Both the position numbers and the translations under genes were made by a program. A stretch of DNA of 40,774 bases. Origin: a virus. Shown piece after piece: positions 12,622 to 18,538 of this stretch (positions within the stretch are counted from its first letter, which is position 1; each line of letters opens with the position of its first letter). The notes under the pieces were generated by a model, which saw nothing but the letters and a program-made list of their open reading frames with translations, searched no databases and was not told where the DNA came from. The stretch lies in the IMG/VR virus record IMGVR_UViG_3300009093_000077, positions 1-40,774 of that record. One strand, 5' to 3'.

Positions 12622-12915
12622 ATGCATGTTCTCGAAGAACCGACAGAGACAATTGAGACGGCGGCTTGCGTCTACAAGGGCACGGTCTACACGCTGCCGC
12701 GTCCCGCTCGCCATCACACTGTCATGCGGCATATCTGGGACACCGTGAACAACGACGCTTTCATCGGGCCGGCAGCGCAAGGCTTTGTCACCAGCCGAGG
12801 CCGCTTCGTAAACCGCCGCCGGGCCCTCCGTATCGTCAAGGCTGCGGGCCAGCCCCAGATTGACCACCCGGCCCTCAACGTGGGCGGCCGCCTGTATTCG
12901 GAAGACCTTTGGTAA
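12622..12915 (+). CDS. Conserved phage protein, 97 aa
   Basis: The second ATG (12622) has TGGAGC 6 bases upstream and is preferred to the ATG at 12610. The body has VYTLPRPARHHTVMRHIW, then GFVTSRGRFVNRRRALRIV and closing GGRLYSEDLW. Proteins combining YxLPRPARH, GFxTSxGRFVxRxxA and LxSEDLW are widespread in phages, but I know of no function. It is not a recognised anti-CRISPR. Confidence 0.75.
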   Translation: MHVLEEPTETIETAACVYKGTVYTLPRPARHHTVMRHIWDTVNNDAFIGPAAQGFVTSRGRFVNRRRALRIVKAAGQPQIDHPALNVGGRLYSEDLW

Positions 12916-12980
12916 GCGCCATGCTGAACCATTCCACCTTCAATGGCTGTATATTCCTGGGCTCAACCCGGGAGGAAGTC

Positions 12981-13622
12981 ATGGCGCGCAAATTACAGAA
13001 AGATGCCCAGCACAAGGAAACGACCTCAGTCGATTTTTCACTATTGGGCCACCCCCTTTCTGCGAAAAAGCTGGGTTATGCCCGTGTCAGCACTGAGGAA
13101 CAGGATCTATCTGTCCAGCTCGCCGCGCTCGAAAAGGCCGGCTGCGACCGCATCTACAAAGAGAAAATCTCCGCCGTCGATGCCCGGCGCGATCAACTCC
13201 GCCTCCTGCGAAAGCAGGCTGAGGCTGGCGACACTATCATCATCCACGCCTATTCCCGGCTGTCGCGCAACCTGGGCCAGCTTCTGGAAATCGTGGACGA
13301 CTTCAAGAAGCGCGGCATCGCCATCAAGAGCCTGACAGAGCCGCACATCGACCCATTCACCACCAGCGGGCGCCTGGTCCTGAGCGTGACCGGCGCCGTG
13401 GACGAGCATGAGCGCGGCCAGGTCAAAGACCGCACTAAGCGCGCCATGGCTCAAAAGAAGGCCGAGGGCATGTACATCGGTGCGCCGATCAAGATGACGC
13501 GCGAGATGATTGCCAAGGTCAAGACCATGCGCAAAGCGGGCAAGAGCGTCGCGTTCATCGCGGCGAAACTGAAAATCTCAACGTCAGCCATCTATGGTGC
13601 GCTGAAAAAGCCTAAGAAATGA
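12981..13622 (+). CDS. Serine recombinase (resolvase/invertase type) 2
   Basis: From the ATG at 12981 (GGGAGGAAG directly upstream, a strong ribosome site) the protein has 213 residues. A 30-residue N-terminal extension precedes LGYARVSTEEQDLSVQ, with Ser37 as nucleophile and Arg35. IIHAYSRLSRNL and DEHERGQVKDRT supply further active-site residues. A Hin-type HTH (KSVAFIAAKLKISTSAIYGA) ends it. It is a paralog of the recombinase at 10700 with about a third of residues alike by eye. Candidate roles are dimer resolution or inversion; no target site was found. Confidence 0.88.
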   Translation: MARKLQKDAQHKETTSVDFSLLGHPLSAKKLGYARVSTEEQDLSVQLAALEKAGCDRIYKEKISAVDARRDQLRLLRKQAEAGDTIIIHAYSRLSRNLGQLLEIVDDFKKRGIAIKSLTEPHIDPFTTSGRLVLSVTGAVDEHERGQVKDRTKRAMAQKKAEGMYIGAPIKMTREMIAKVKTMRKAGKSVAFIAAKLKISTSAIYGALKKPKK

Positions 13623-13634
13623 AAGGGACGAAAG

Positions 13635-13841
13635 ATGGTCTTCGAAGTCCAATGCGGCAAGTATCACTTCAGGCGCGTAGATGCGGAAACGCCTGGTGAG
13701 GCGTGGCGCAAATCTACGGACAGCCTGTCTCCTTCCATTCGCGAAGGAGGCTTTGCACCCTTAGCGCGGTTCCGCGAGAAATTCCCAAAGGTGGGGCGCT
13801 GGCATTACATTACCCCTCAAGCATTCGACGGATTGGAGTGA
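13635..13841 (+). CDS. Hypothetical protein, 68 aa
   Basis: It begins MVFEVQCGKYHFRRVDAETP and includes GEAWRKSTDSLSPSIREGGF. AAAGGGACG precedes the ATG, and this GGGAC type of ribosome site recurs before several following genes. No family is recognised. Confidence 0.55.
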   Translation: MVFEVQCGKYHFRRVDAETPGEAWRKSTDSLSPSIREGGFAPLARFREKFPKVGRWHYITPQAFDGLE

Positions 13842-13845
13842 AACA

Positions 13846-14082
13846 ATGAAAGATTTGACGATTGAACTTAACGGCTCTGGCGGTCACATGACCGTTGAGC
13901 ATGGGTGCAGTTGTGGCCCTGCGCGGTACGGCCTCCTACTTGAGATAGAAACCAACATTCCAAGCTCAGGCCCGCGCGATGGTATCTATCGCATAGGCGG
14001 CGTCATGGGTCGCAAGGACATGAAGAAGTTTCGCGACTTGATCGACGCCGAGTTGGCCAAGCCAATTCCGCCCGGCCGCTAA
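13846..14082 (+). CDS. Hypothetical protein, 78 aa
   Basis: It is beta-rich at the start (LTIELNGSGGHMTVEHGCSC, with a CSC pair) and helical at the end (RKDMKKFRDLIDAELAKP). TTGGAG overlaps the upstream stop. The function is unknown. Confidence 0.55.
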   Translation: MKDLTIELNGSGGHMTVEHGCSCGPARYGLLLEIETNIPSSGPRDGIYRIGGVMGRKDMKKFRDLIDAELAKPIPPGR

Positions 14083-14092
14083 AGGGGACGAT

Positions 14093-14326
14093 ATGCAGGT
14101 ACGTGGAATTGGCGATTGGCATTTTGAAGATGGCGGGATTCTGTCGCTGAAAATTATTGGGAAAACTCCGATGAAGGATGCTCTTGATATGGCGCAAACT
14201 TTGATCGACCTAAAACGCAAAGAGTTAGAGGCGAGCCAAGCCTTTTTAAACACTCCCTCTGAGGAGGGGTGCGCCGACGCGAAAGCAGGTGGTCGGCTTG
14301 GCTCACCTGTGACTCAAGACGTTTAA
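14093..14326 (+). CDS. Hypothetical protein, 77 aa
   Basis: WHFEDGGILSLKIIG suggests a beta hairpin, followed by an amphipathic helix (MKDALDMAQTLIDLKRKELE). AAAGGGGAC precedes the ATG by 3 bases. The function is unknown. Confidence 0.5.
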   Translation: MQVRGIGDWHFEDGGILSLKIIGKTPMKDALDMAQTLIDLKRKELEASQAFLNTPSEEGCADAKAGGRLGSPVTQDV

Positions 14327-14336
14327 AGGGGACGCC

Positions 14337-14543
14337 ATGGAACGGGATAAGCATATGATTGAGAATAGCATAGCCCAGACGGCGCAAAAATTCCTTGAAC
14401 CGATGGGGACGCAAGGTCTGCTGGACTTCCTGCGAAAGCAGATCACCGACGAGCACTGGAAGATCGCGCGAGCTCAAGCGACCATTGCCGCATACGAAAA
14501 AGCAATAACAGCCATCGAAGCCCAAGACCAACCGAAGAATTAA
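14337..14543 (+). CDS. Hypothetical helical protein, 68 aa
   Basis: The protein is nearly all helix (TAQKFLEPMGTQGLLDFLRK, then ARAQATIAAYEKAITAIEAQ), probably a small coiled coil. AAAGGGGACG precedes the ATG. The function is unknown. Confidence 0.55.
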   Translation: MERDKHMIENSIAQTAQKFLEPMGTQGLLDFLRKQITDEHWKIARAQATIAAYEKAITAIEAQDQPKN

Positions 14544-14723
14544 ATGGTGTGCCGGATGGATCGTGAAATTGGTTTCTACTGGGTTCAGACCTGCGATGCT
14601 CCAGACACTTGGGCGGTTGCCGAATGGAACGGAGAACGTTTTCTTATGCCCGGCTCTACATACGGTTACATCCCTGAAGAGATGATTGAATTTGGGCCGC
14701 GCGTACTTGCGCCAACAATTTAA
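14544..14723 (+). CDS. Small conserved phage protein, 59 aa
   Basis: The ATG immediately follows the upstream stop; a second ATG at 14556 may be the real start. REIGFYWVQTCDAPDTWAVA followed by EWNGERFLMPGS and EEMIEFGPRV matches a small family often found in phage accessory regions in which aromatic residues form a short beta sheet. The function is unknown. Confidence 0.6.
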   Translation: MVCRMDREIGFYWVQTCDAPDTWAVAEWNGERFLMPGSTYGYIPEEMIEFGPRVLAPTI

Positions 14724-14733
14724 GGGGACATCT

Positions 14734-15048
14734 ATGCGCCTGACCACGCCCGCTGATCCCTTCACCCGCTGTATGGCGTTCGTTGACGAATATCTCAGCG
14801 CGCCGAATGATGCCGATATCGAGTTTCGGATCGGGGCAGACACGAAGGGAAACGCTGCCGTCGCGGTATCCGTCAATGGAAAGCAGCATGGCTTTCTGGC
14901 GAGCGAGGCGCGGACGGTGGCGGACATTATGGAGAGCGCGCTTAAGGCGCATCCGACCCATCCCGATGCCAAGGGCTTGCCAAACGCGATCATGTCACTT
15001 CGGCATACGGCCGACATGGCTGACCGCGCCAATTCACCCTCTACATAA
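14734..15048 (+). CDS. Hypothetical protein, 104 aa
   Basis: The ATG at 14734 is preceded by TTAAGGGGACA. The sequence has FVDEYLSAPNDADIEFRIGA, a beta part with VAVSVNGKQHGF, and a helix with TVADIMESALKAHP. It is soluble. The function is unknown. Confidence 0.6.
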   Translation: MRLTTPADPFTRCMAFVDEYLSAPNDADIEFRIGADTKGNAAVAVSVNGKQHGFLASEARTVADIMESALKAHPTHPDAKGLPNAIMSLRHTADMADRANSPST

Positions 15049-15062
15049 GGCGGACCAAAACT

Positions 15063-15251
15063 ATGCATCGTTGTCCAAAATGCGGAAGCACTCACATCAG
15101 CGGTCCGAGATATTCCAAAGGGACATGGAAGCGCGGAGATTGCCTCGTCTATTCCTGCACCACTTGCGGCTATCAAGAAAACCGGCCCACGCTTGACGAA
15201 ACCGTGAAGCCAAATCCGTTCGCCAATCTTCCATGGCAACAGGGCGAGTAA
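15063..15251 (+). CDS. Zinc-ribbon protein, 62 aa
   Basis: CPKCG at residues 4-8 and CTTCG at 32-36 form a classic four-cysteine zinc ribbon. Small phage zinc ribbons may bind nucleic acid or partner proteins, but nothing specifies this one. Confidence 0.65.
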   Translation: MHRCPKCGSTHISGPRYSKGTWKRGDCLVYSCTTCGYQENRPTLDETVKPNPFANLPWQQGE

Positions 15252-15259
15252 GGGGACCG

Positions 15260-15310
15260 GTGACAATCCATCAGTGGATGTTATTGAGCATGAAGGGGAA
15301 TAGCCCATGA
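15260..15310 (+). CDS. Possible tiny leader peptide, 16 aa
   Basis: A GTG preceded by AAGGGGACC opens a 16-codon frame whose stop overlaps the next ATG as ATGA. It fits the local ribosome-site style but is too short to prove. Confidence 0.25.
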   Translation: MTIHQWMLLSMKGNSP

Positions 15311-15420
15311 CGCGCGAGATCAAAGAGGGCGAGTACCACATCGTCCGGGATAGCAAGCCAACGTCCTATCCATTCGATGTGATGCGGCGGCTCAATCCTA
15401 CTGGCACAACTTCCGCCTAA
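15307..15420 (+). CDS. Small hypothetical protein, 37 aa
   Basis: The protein begins MTREIKEGEYHIVRDSKPTS. GAAGGGGAA lies upstream. The stop overlaps the next ATG as TAATG. No family is recognised. Confidence 0.45.
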   Translation: MTREIKEGEYHIVRDSKPTSYPFDVMRRLNPTGTTSA

Positions 15421-15575
15421 TGCGCGGACGGACGAGGGATATGTCCCGGGAGAAGCGTCATGGGCTATTTGAAGCAGTGCGCGGCGGACCGCTAATGGTC
15501 GGGCTCTATGGATTGCTGACATCCGGTCTCCTAGATTTCCCTCAAGACCATATCCAGGAGCGCCTGCCGGAATGA
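15420..15575 (+). CDS. Small hypothetical protein, 51 aa
   Basis: It begins MRGRTRDMSREKRHGLFEAV and has a short hydrophobic centre (LMVGLYGLLTSGLL). It overlaps both neighbours (TAATG, ATGA). The function is unknown. Confidence 0.45.
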   Translation: MRGRTRDMSREKRHGLFEAVRGGPLMVGLYGLLTSGLLDFPQDHIQERLPE

Positions 15576-15865
15576 GCCCGCATCCTAATATGGCAACGCC
15601 TTTCGATGTGGATGGTTTAGCTGTCCGCTGGGCTGTTGCGCCTGGAACTATCTACAGGATGATTAAGCGGGGCGACATTCGGGCCTTTCGTGCGGGCAAA
15701 TCCCCGCTAAGAATATCCGTGGCCGAAATCTTAAGGATCGAGGAGGGGCAATGTGGCGGCTCAAGCTCTATCGAGGGATCTGGTGCGCCGTCAGACGAGT
15801 TGACGGCAAAACTCAGCGCTCCTCCCTTCATACCAAGGATCGTGGGGAAGCCGAACGGCGGCTGA
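15572..15865 (+). CDS. xis: Excisionase-like helix-turn-helix protein
   Basis: This 97-residue protein has a MerR/excisionase-type HTH: FDVDGLAVRWAVAPGTIYRM then IKRGDIRAFRAGKSPLRIS, the classic pattern of a helix pair followed by a wing with RAG. Its position just upstream of, and overlapping, the integrase by 115 bases supports a role directing excision. The last 40 residues are low-complexity and overlap the integrase start, so the functional domain is the first 60. Confidence 0.75.
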   Translation: MSPHPNMATPFDVDGLAVRWAVAPGTIYRMIKRGDIRAFRAGKSPLRISVAEILRIEEGQCGGSSSIEGSGAPSDELTAKLSAPPFIPRIVGKPNGG

Positions 15866-16704
15866 GAGACCATTTTACGGCGGCGCCGAAGGGCGACCTG
15901 ATTGGTCAGATTGTACCGGCCTATATTGCGGATAAGAAGGAGCAAGGTGCCAAATCCACCAATGCCATGGAAGCATCATGGAAAGCTCTGAAAGCCATGT
16001 TTGGACATTTGCGACCGGATCAAGTCACAAGACCACAATGCCGTCTCTACACCCGCGCCAGGCGTGCCGGCGGGATGACGGATGGGACAGTCATCAAGGA
16101 TTTAGGGGTTTTGAAGGCGGCGCTAGGTTGGGCCAAAATGGCCTCACAGGCAGCCTTTGAGATGCCGCCGACGCCTGCGCCACGGGACCGCTATATTACC
16201 CGCGAGGAGATGGAACGCCTCGCCAAGGCTGCGGAAAAGGCCCATGTCGAGCTGTTTATCCGTCTGGCCTGGGCGACGGCCGGAAGGGCGTCGGCTCTGC
16301 TGGAATTGACCTGGGATCGGGTGGATTTTGAGAAGGGTCAAATCCGACTCTCCAAAGGTCAAGGACGGCAGAAAGGCCGCGCCACGGTGGGCATGACTAA
16401 GACCCTCAGGGCGGCCCTGGAAGCGGCTGAAAAAGCCCGGACAAGCGATTATGTGATTGAGTGGGGCGGAGAGCCTATTAGGAACATAGCCAAGGGCTTT
16501 AGGCGAGCATGTGAGCGGGCCAGGCTGGCCGATGTCACGCCCCATATCCTACGCCATAGCGCGGCAGTCCAAATGGCGGTAAGCGGCGTCGATTTATATA
16601 AAATAGGCCAATTCTTGGGGCATTCTGACCCTAGAATTACATACCGAACTTACGCAAGATTCAGGCCTGAACACCAATCAGATGCAATTGCCGCTTTGGA
16701 GTAA
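15751..16704 (+). CDS. int: Tyrosine integrase
   Basis: This 317-residue site-specific recombinase should integrate the phage at the tRNA-Thr site. Catalytic residues are all visible: Arg179 in TAGRASALLELTW, Lys in the following hairpin (KGQGRQKGR), His265-x-x-Arg268 in PHILRHSAA, His291 in LGHSD and Tyr301 in YRTYARF. An SAM-like core-binding domain covers about 50-130. A strong ribosome site (GAGGAGGGG) precedes the ATG. attP lies about 420 bp downstream, on the far side of one small gene. Confidence 0.95.
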   Translation: MWRLKLYRGIWCAVRRVDGKTQRSSLHTKDRGEAERRLRDHFTAAPKGDLIGQIVPAYIADKKEQGAKSTNAMEASWKALKAMFGHLRPDQVTRPQCRLYTRARRAGGMTDGTVIKDLGVLKAALGWAKMASQAAFEMPPTPAPRDRYITREEMERLAKAAEKAHVELFIRLAWATAGRASALLELTWDRVDFEKGQIRLSKGQGRQKGRATVGMTKTLRAALEAAEKARTSDYVIEWGGEPIRNIAKGFRRACERARLADVTPHILRHSAAVQMAVSGVDLYKIGQFLGHSDPRITYRTYARFRPEHQSDAIAALE

Positions 16705-16706
16705 TT

Positions 16707-17006
16707 ATGAGTGATTTAGTGGAACGGGTAGCGAAAGCAGTGGTTGGCGTCTTGGAAAAAAGCACTGACCAGGATTTGAGAGAGGGTATCGGCCATATTT
16801 ATGGCTTAGGATTTCCCGAGGAAATAAAGGCATTTGAGATTGCCATAGGTCATGCTGCAATTAAGGCTATGCGCGAGCCGACGGAGGAAATGGTCTTAGC
16901 GGGCTGTGCAAAAGCGCGTGAAGAACAGGTACGGCCCATTTCGGTTAACCGCAAGGATGCATGGGATCTCTGGCAGGCGATGATCGATAATGCCCTCAAA
17001 TCTTAG
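16707..17006 (+). CDS. Small phage protein, paralog of the gene at 1512
   Basis: This 99-residue protein starts two bases after the integrase stop; TTGGAG of the integrase end serves as ribosome site. Its C-terminal half (AIKAMREPTEEMVLAGCA, then DAWDLWQAMIDNALK) is clearly related to the protein at 1512-1748. The N-terminal half (LVERVAKAVVGVLEKS) is helical. The function is unknown; it lies between int and attP. Confidence 0.7.
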   Translation: MSDLVERVAKAVVGVLEKSTDQDLREGIGHIYGLGFPEEIKAFEIAIGHAAIKAMREPTEEMVLAGCAKAREEQVRPISVNRKDAWDLWQAMIDNALKS

Positions 17007-17213
17007 GGACTGTTCCTTTGCACGATTTGAACCCTCCAAGCGAAACGAATCGTGCCTGTTCGCTATCCGTTGCAAGCACTGACAAAGAAAAAGCCATTAA
17101 AGATCAACGGTGACATAGCATACGATGCCCTTGGTAAGGGATAGGTCGTGAGTTCGATTCTCACCTGCGGCACCATTTCTTTCAAGCACTTGCGCTGTTC
17201 TTAGGGACAGCGC
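17001..17213. other. attP region with candidate arm-type repeats
   Basis: The gene-free stretch 17007-17249 holds the att core. Around it are an exact 10-bp direct repeat TCTTAGGGAC (17001-17010 and 17199-17208), three copies of CTGTTC (17010, 17056, 17195), an inverted repeat GCACGATT/AATCGTGC (17020-17027 and 17048-17055), and a hairpin GCGCTGT/ACAGCGC (17192-17213). These could be integrase or excisionase binding sites; the hairpin might instead be a weak terminator between converging operons. Confidence 0.5.
17128..17175 (+). other. attP: attP core: 3' half of tRNA-Thr(GGU)
   Basis: The sequence reads as a tRNA from the anticodon arm to the 3' end: CCC-TTGGTAA-GGG (anticodon GGT), variable loop AGGTC, T arm GTGAG-TTCGATT-CTCAC, acceptor strand CTGCGGC, then ACCA. 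No 5' half is present, so it is not a gene. The outer two anticodon-stem pairs would need AT at 17126-17127 but the phage has TG, which places the left edge of identity with the host tRNA at about 17128. Integration would thus restore the tRNA 3' end. Confidence 0.88.
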
Positions 17214-17249
17214 GATTGCAACAACTGAACCGCCTTTATATATGGCGCA

Positions 17250-17780
17250 TCATTTCGCAGCGTCATGAATCGCACGCAAAGACGCCTCCAAAGCATTCAA
17301 TTGCTCGGAGTTCTGGCGCCCGATCCCGTAATCGTCCGCGACGGCTGCTGCAAACTGATCCCATGAAATTGCCGAGCAGGCGTCATCAGGTTGGCTGGCG
17401 GGAGTGGGGATGTCACCAAGATTGGTGCCGGTGGCGGCTGCGTTGAGCAGGCGCACAAGACCAAAAGTTGGGGAATGACAAGCACTATCGGTCGGAACAT
17501 GCGCAGGGATCTCCTTGGTGATGGTATGGGTGACGGTGACCACCCTGATTTGAGCCTGAGCTTCAGCCACAGCCGCGTCGAGCGCAGCCTTATCCTGGGA
17601 CTTGGTAGTGGCCGTGACTGTTTCAATCGCGATACGTACCGCTTGCGCATCGGCCAGCTTCATCTCAGCGATAGTGGACGCCTTTAGGCGTGCTTCGAGA
17701 TAAAAGCCGCCACCAAAGGAGATCGCAGCCAGAAGCGCCGCGCCAATGAGCGTCGAGGTCAGGCTCGAGAGGCCGAACAT
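17250..17780 (-). CDS. Rz: Inner-membrane spanin (Rz-like)
   Basis: This 176-residue protein starts at the ATG overlapping the upstream stop (TAATG). It has an N-terminal membrane segment (about 9-27, LTSTLIGAALLAAISFGGGF), then a long Ala/Glu/Lys-rich helical periplasmic part typical of i-spanins, then SACHSPTFGLVRLLNAA, a motif common in Rz-like proteins of alphaproteobacterial phages. It should disrupt the outer membrane together with the lipoprotein encoded within it (17297-17500). It is the last gene of the leftward late operon before attP. Confidence 0.8.
   Translation of the reverse strand: MFGLSSLTSTLIGAALLAAISFGGGFYLEARLKASTIAEMKLADAQAVRIAIETVTATTKSQDKAALDAAVAEAQAQIRVVTVTHTITKEIPAHVPTDSACHSPTFGLVRLLNAAATGTNLGDIPTPASQPDDACSAISWDQFAAAVADDYGIGRQNSEQLNALEASLRAIHDAAK
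17297..17500 (-). CDS. Rz1: Embedded outer-membrane spanin lipoprotein (Rz1-like)
   Basis: A 67-residue frame lies wholly inside Rz in another frame. It begins MFRPIVLVIPQLLVLCACS, a signal-like segment with Cys16 and Cys18 (lipobox-like LCAC), followed at once by the Pro-rich STQPPPAPILVTSPLPP. Short lipoproteins rich in proline and nested in Rz are the hallmark of Rz1 in lambda. A ribosome site AAGGAG lies about 10 bases before the ATG. The -2 Cys is not the most typical lipobox residue, so I keep some doubt. Confidence 0.7.
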   Translation of the reverse strand: MFRPIVLVIPQLLVLCACSTQPPPAPILVTSPLPPANLMTPARQFHGISLQQPSRTITGSGARTPSN

Positions 17781-17926
17781 TAGGGCAGATGTGGCCGCAC
17801 GAAATACATCAGGGCCATACCAATCGCGAACATGATCCACGTTCCCGTCAGGGGATTAGCCGCGATGAACTTGCGCCAAAGGCCCCATTCCGATGCAATC
17901 TTCGCTTGGATATCGTTGTTGCTCAT
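17780..17926 (-). CDS. Small lysis-cassette membrane protein, 48 aa
   Basis: It begins MSNNDIQAKIASEWGLWRKF and has one hydrophobic segment (GTWIMFAIGMALMYFV, about 28-43). GGAGG precedes the ATG by 5 bases. It lies between the holin candidate and Rz with a TAATG overlap, so it may be a second holin, antiholin or pinholin-like protein; one membrane segment alone cannot decide. Confidence 0.65.
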   Translation of the reverse strand: MSNNDIQAKIASEWGLWRKFIAANPLTGTWIMFAIGMALMYFVRPHLP

Positions 17927-17927
17927 A

Positions 17928-18182
17928 TCAACCTCCTACTTTCTTCATTTCCACATCTGCTTTTGCTTGCTGAACTTTCTCGTATGCCTTGGCGCCGTAA
18001 AGCGTCCCAACCAATGCTGACATCACGCCCAGCGCACCCGTATCGATATGGTGCAGGAAACCAAAAGCTGTTGATGTTGCAGTTACGCCAAGCGACATCG
18101 GCCGAGAGGTTTCACCAACGAACCAAGCCAAATCCTGAAGCCATTTGCGGCTACAAGGCGGCGATGAGCCACTATCGCTCAC
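17928..18182 (-). CDS. Holin candidate
   Basis: A GTG at 18182 overlaps the endolysin stop (GTGA) and gives 84 residues. KWLQDLAWFVGETSRPMSL is followed by moderately hydrophobic segments (VTATSTAFGFL, GALGVMSALVGTLYGAKA) and a charged tail with KVQQAKADVEMKK. The GETSRPxS then LYGAKA pattern is familiar from small membrane proteins in alphaproteobacterial phage lysis cassettes. Position between endolysin and spanins supports a holin role. An ATG at 18098 is the alternative start. Confidence 0.65.
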   Translation of the reverse strand: MSDSGSSPPCSRKWLQDLAWFVGETSRPMSLGVTATSTAFGFLHHIDTGALGVMSALVGTLYGAKAYEKVQQAKADVEMKKVGG

Positions 18183-18538
18183 GCAGTCACCAATAGGTGA
18201 ACGTCTCCACTGTTTGCTATAGCCGCTCTTAGAAGAGGTCCAAGCACGACACATCCATGGCTGGCATCATGCGCAGCGTTGTCGCCATGGATCAGAAAAC
18301 CGGAGCGTCCGAACATTTGGTCTTCAGGATTTGGCGTTAGAGCCATGACTATCGGGCCGCGCACCGCGTCCGTGAATGGTTTTCCGATCCAATAATTTCC
18401 CTGCGGAATAGGACCTAGGTTCGCCACGTCCTGCGCAGTTGGATTGTTACGCCCATATTCCGTGCCCGAGTAGCCAGTTCCTTCGAACTCGCCGTTATGG
18501 AACAGTGCTCCATCATGTTGCTGATACTTCCAAGTCAT
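18179..18538 (-). CDS. DUF2778 peptidoglycan hydrolase (endolysin candidate)
   Basis: This 119-residue protein starts at an ATG overlapping the upstream stop (ATGA). GYSGTEYGRNNPTAQDVANL, GPIPQGNYWIG and FGRSGFLIHGD (77-86) define DUF2778, related in fold to L,D-transpeptidases. The expected catalytic residues are His84 and Cys96 in SHGCVVLG (93-100). Enzymes of this type cut or exchange peptide cross-links. It has no signal peptide, so it needs the adjacent holin candidate for export. It is the only lysis-enzyme candidate in the cassette. Confidence 0.8.
   Translation of the reverse strand: MTWKYQQHDGALFHNGEFEGTGYSGTEYGRNNPTAQDVANLGPIPQGNYWIGKPFTDAVRGPIVMALTPNPEDQMFGRSGFLIHGDNAAHDASHGCVVLGPLLRAAIANSGDVHLLVTA

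Noticed and set aside
14154-15356. A 400-codon open frame on the minus strand
   Set aside because: It runs antisense to several small rightward genes that have ribosome sites and protein-like sequences; its own product is low-complexity with no recognisable domain.
17121-17175. A functional tRNA gene
   Set aside because: Only the 3' half from the anticodon stem is present; D arm and 5' acceptor strand are missing, so it is an attP core.
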